Shown piece by piece: positions 62,552-64,000 of a stretch of 64,000 nt of DNA. The notes below the pieces were generated by a model that was not told the origin of the DNA, did not search any database, and saw only the letters and a list, made by a program, of their open reading frames with translations. The translations under genes were made by a program, and so were the position numbers. The first letter of the stretch is position 1. Each line of letters opens with the position of its first letter. This DNA comes from Dugong dugon (taxonomy: Eukaryota > Chordata > Mammalia > Sirenia > Dugongidae): positions 6,857,001 through 6,921,000 of the forward strand of contig CM057465.1 of the NCBI GenBank assembly GCA_030035585.1. Direction: 5' to 3'.

Positions 62552-63640
62552 TCATTTAATAATTTCTCTATAGAATTCTTCAATATTGCAACTTGAGGCT
62601 TGATTTTTTTCTTTACTGCTTTCAGCTTGAGAGATGCTGAGCATGTTCTTCCCTTTTGGGAATACTTTGAATCCTTGAGCCACCCTTTGAAATCTTCTGT
62701 TCAGCTCTTTTACTTCATCATTTCCTCCATTTGCTTTAGCTACTCCACGTTCAAGAGCAAGTTTTAGAGTCTTTTCTGACATCCATTTTGGTCTTTTCTT
62801 ACTTTTATGTCTTTTTAATGACCTCTTGCTTTCTTCATGTATGATGTCCTTGATGTCATTCCACAACTCTTTTGGTCTTTGATCGTTAGTGTTCAATGCA
62901 TTACATCTATTTTTGAGATGGTCTCTAAATTCAGGTCGGATATACTCAAGGTCATACTTTGGCTCTCGTGGTCTTGTTTTAATTTTCTTCAGCTTCAGCT
63001 TGAGCTTGCATATGAGCAGTTGATGGTCTGTTCCACAGAGGGACCCTGGCCTTGTTCTAACTACTGTTATTGAGGTTTTCATCATCTCTTTCCACAAATG
63101 TAGTGGATTTGATTCCTATATATTCCATCTGGCGAGGTCCATGTGTATAGTCACTATTTATGTTGCTGAAAAAACGTATTTGCAGTGAAGAAGTCTTTGG
63201 TCTTGCAAAATTCTATCATGCCATCTCTGGCATTGTTTCTGTCAGCAAGGCCATATTTTCCGACTACCATTCCTTCTTTGTTTCCAATTTTTGAAATCCA
63301 ATCACCCGTAAGTATCAGTGCATCCTGATTGCACATTTGATCAATTTCAGGCTGTAGAAGCTGGTAAAAATCTTCAATTTCTTCATCTTTGGCCTTAGTG
63401 GTTGATGTGTAAATTTGAATAATAGTCGTAGTAACTGGTCTTCCTTGTAGGCATATGGATATTATCCTATCACTGCCAGCATTGTACCTCAGGAGAGATC
63501 TTGAAATGTTCTTTTTGACAGTGAATGCAACACCATTCCTCTTCAACTTGTCATTCCTGCATAGTAGACCACATGATTGTCCGATTCAAAATGGCCAATA
63601 CCAGTGCATTTCCTCTCACTAATGCCTAGGATATCAATGT
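62552..63640 (-). pseudogene. RTE APE-type endonuclease, broken
   Basis: 63154-63546 encodes the endonuclease centre: KRNGVAFTVKK, then GDWISKIG, where families of this type have GDWN or GDFN. The codon at 63295-63297 reads ATT (Ile) for the expected Asn. 62552-63097 encodes the later GTDHQLL catalytic block and a Lys/Arg-rich linker. Frameshifts separate both from the RT frame. The enzyme would nick target DNA to prime reverse transcription. Confidence 0.9.
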
Positions 63641-64000
63641 TTATGTGTTTATGTGTTCCATTTCATTTTTGACGTTTTCCAATTTTGCTAGATTCATACT
63701 TTGTACATTTCATGTTCCAGTTATTAATGGATCTTTGCAGCTGTTTCTTCTCATTTTGAGTCATGACACATTAGCAAATGAAGGTCTCGAAAGTTTGACT
63801 CCATCCATGTCATTAAGGTGGACTCTGAGGAGGCAGCTCTTCCCCAGTCATCTTTTGAGTGACTTCCAATCTGAGGCACTCATCTTCCAGCACTATATCA
63901 GACAATATTTTGCTGCTATTCATAAGGTTTCCACTGGCTAATTTTTTTTAGAAGTAGACCACCAGGTCTTTTTTCCTAGTCTGTCTTAGTCTGGAAGCTC

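Larger units (their letters stand above)
60950..64000 (-). mobile_element. Near-full-length RTE (BovB-clade) LINE, antisense, runs off the window
   Basis: The 3' end is at 60950 (TTGTTGTTGTTAGGTGCCGG). It continues through RT, linker, endonuclease and 5' UTR to 64000 (CTTAGTCTGGAAGCTC). Compared with 24498-24880, about 110 bp of 5' UTR should lie beyond the edge. It is the most complete of the RTE copies here, at about 3 kb. Confidence 0.92.

Overview
This is vertebrate nuclear DNA, almost certainly from an afrotherian mammal and most likely an elephant or close paenungulate. The evidence is the repeat content. About two dozen copies of a tRNA-derived SINE open with a GGAGCCCTGGTGG-type head and close with a GAGTCGGAATTGACTTGATGG-type tail. 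There are many copies of a BovB/RTE-clade LINE whose 3' end is the same sequence as the SINE tail, and a distinctive L1 lineage whose 3' UTR reads TTTACAGAACAAAT and ACCCCATGACATGTCAACAC. Older mammal-wide repeats lie underneath: MIR, L2, L1M, hAT/MER5-like, Tigger-like and MaLR/MLT1-like LTRs. The taxon is inferred from remembered repeat families, not from a search.

I find no convincing cellular protein-coding gene, tRNA, rRNA, CRISPR array or bacterial-type operon. All recognisable protein homology is retrotransposon: RTE endonuclease/reverse transcriptase, and L1 ORF1p and ORF2p. Every copy is broken by stops, frameshifts, truncation or insertions. The window reads as intergenic or deep-intronic sequence. 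It is AT-rich around 12-24 kb, where L1 dominates, and more GC-rich around 37.8-42.2 kb.

Layout. 0-12 kb: LTRs, SINEs and short L1, L2 and MIR pieces. 12.3-15.4 kb: two RTE fragments. 13.7-22.9 kb: a long antisense L1 (ORF2 at about 15.56-19.87 kb, ORF1 at about 20.38-21.34 kb, 5' UTR beyond) hit by an RTE, a TA-flanked inverted-repeat element, two SINEs and an internal duplication. 23.4-24.9 kb: an LTR inserted in another LTR, then a short RTE derivative. 26.25-28.89 kb: an RTE inserted in an old DNA transposon. 29.3-29.9 kb: a GT-rich tract split by an RTE. 31.0-32.0 kb: LTR in LTR. 33.9-34.2 kb: an 18-bp minisatellite. 35.0-37.3 kb: an L1 inside a SINE. 37.8-42.2 kb: GC-rich single-copy sequence with a polypyrimidine tract. 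42.2-43.2 kb: old sense L1. 45.4-47.0 kb: an RTE inside a SINE. 48.5-60 kb: scattered LTRs, L1s and RTEs. 60.95 kb to the end: the most complete RTE, antisense and running off the window.

The main content is retrotransposon biology. Many insertions keep readable target-site duplications (TSDs), so the order of events can be worked out by eye. RTE supplies the tail used by the SINEs, and its 5' UTR recurs in short non-autonomous derivatives and in a second, tRNA-Gly-headed SINE. L1 copies differ in the number of 3'-UTR modules they carry, and one carries a 3'-transduced SINE piece. Boundaries without a stated TSD are by eye, to about 5-30 bp. Family names such as MLT1-like or Tigger-like are assignments from memory.
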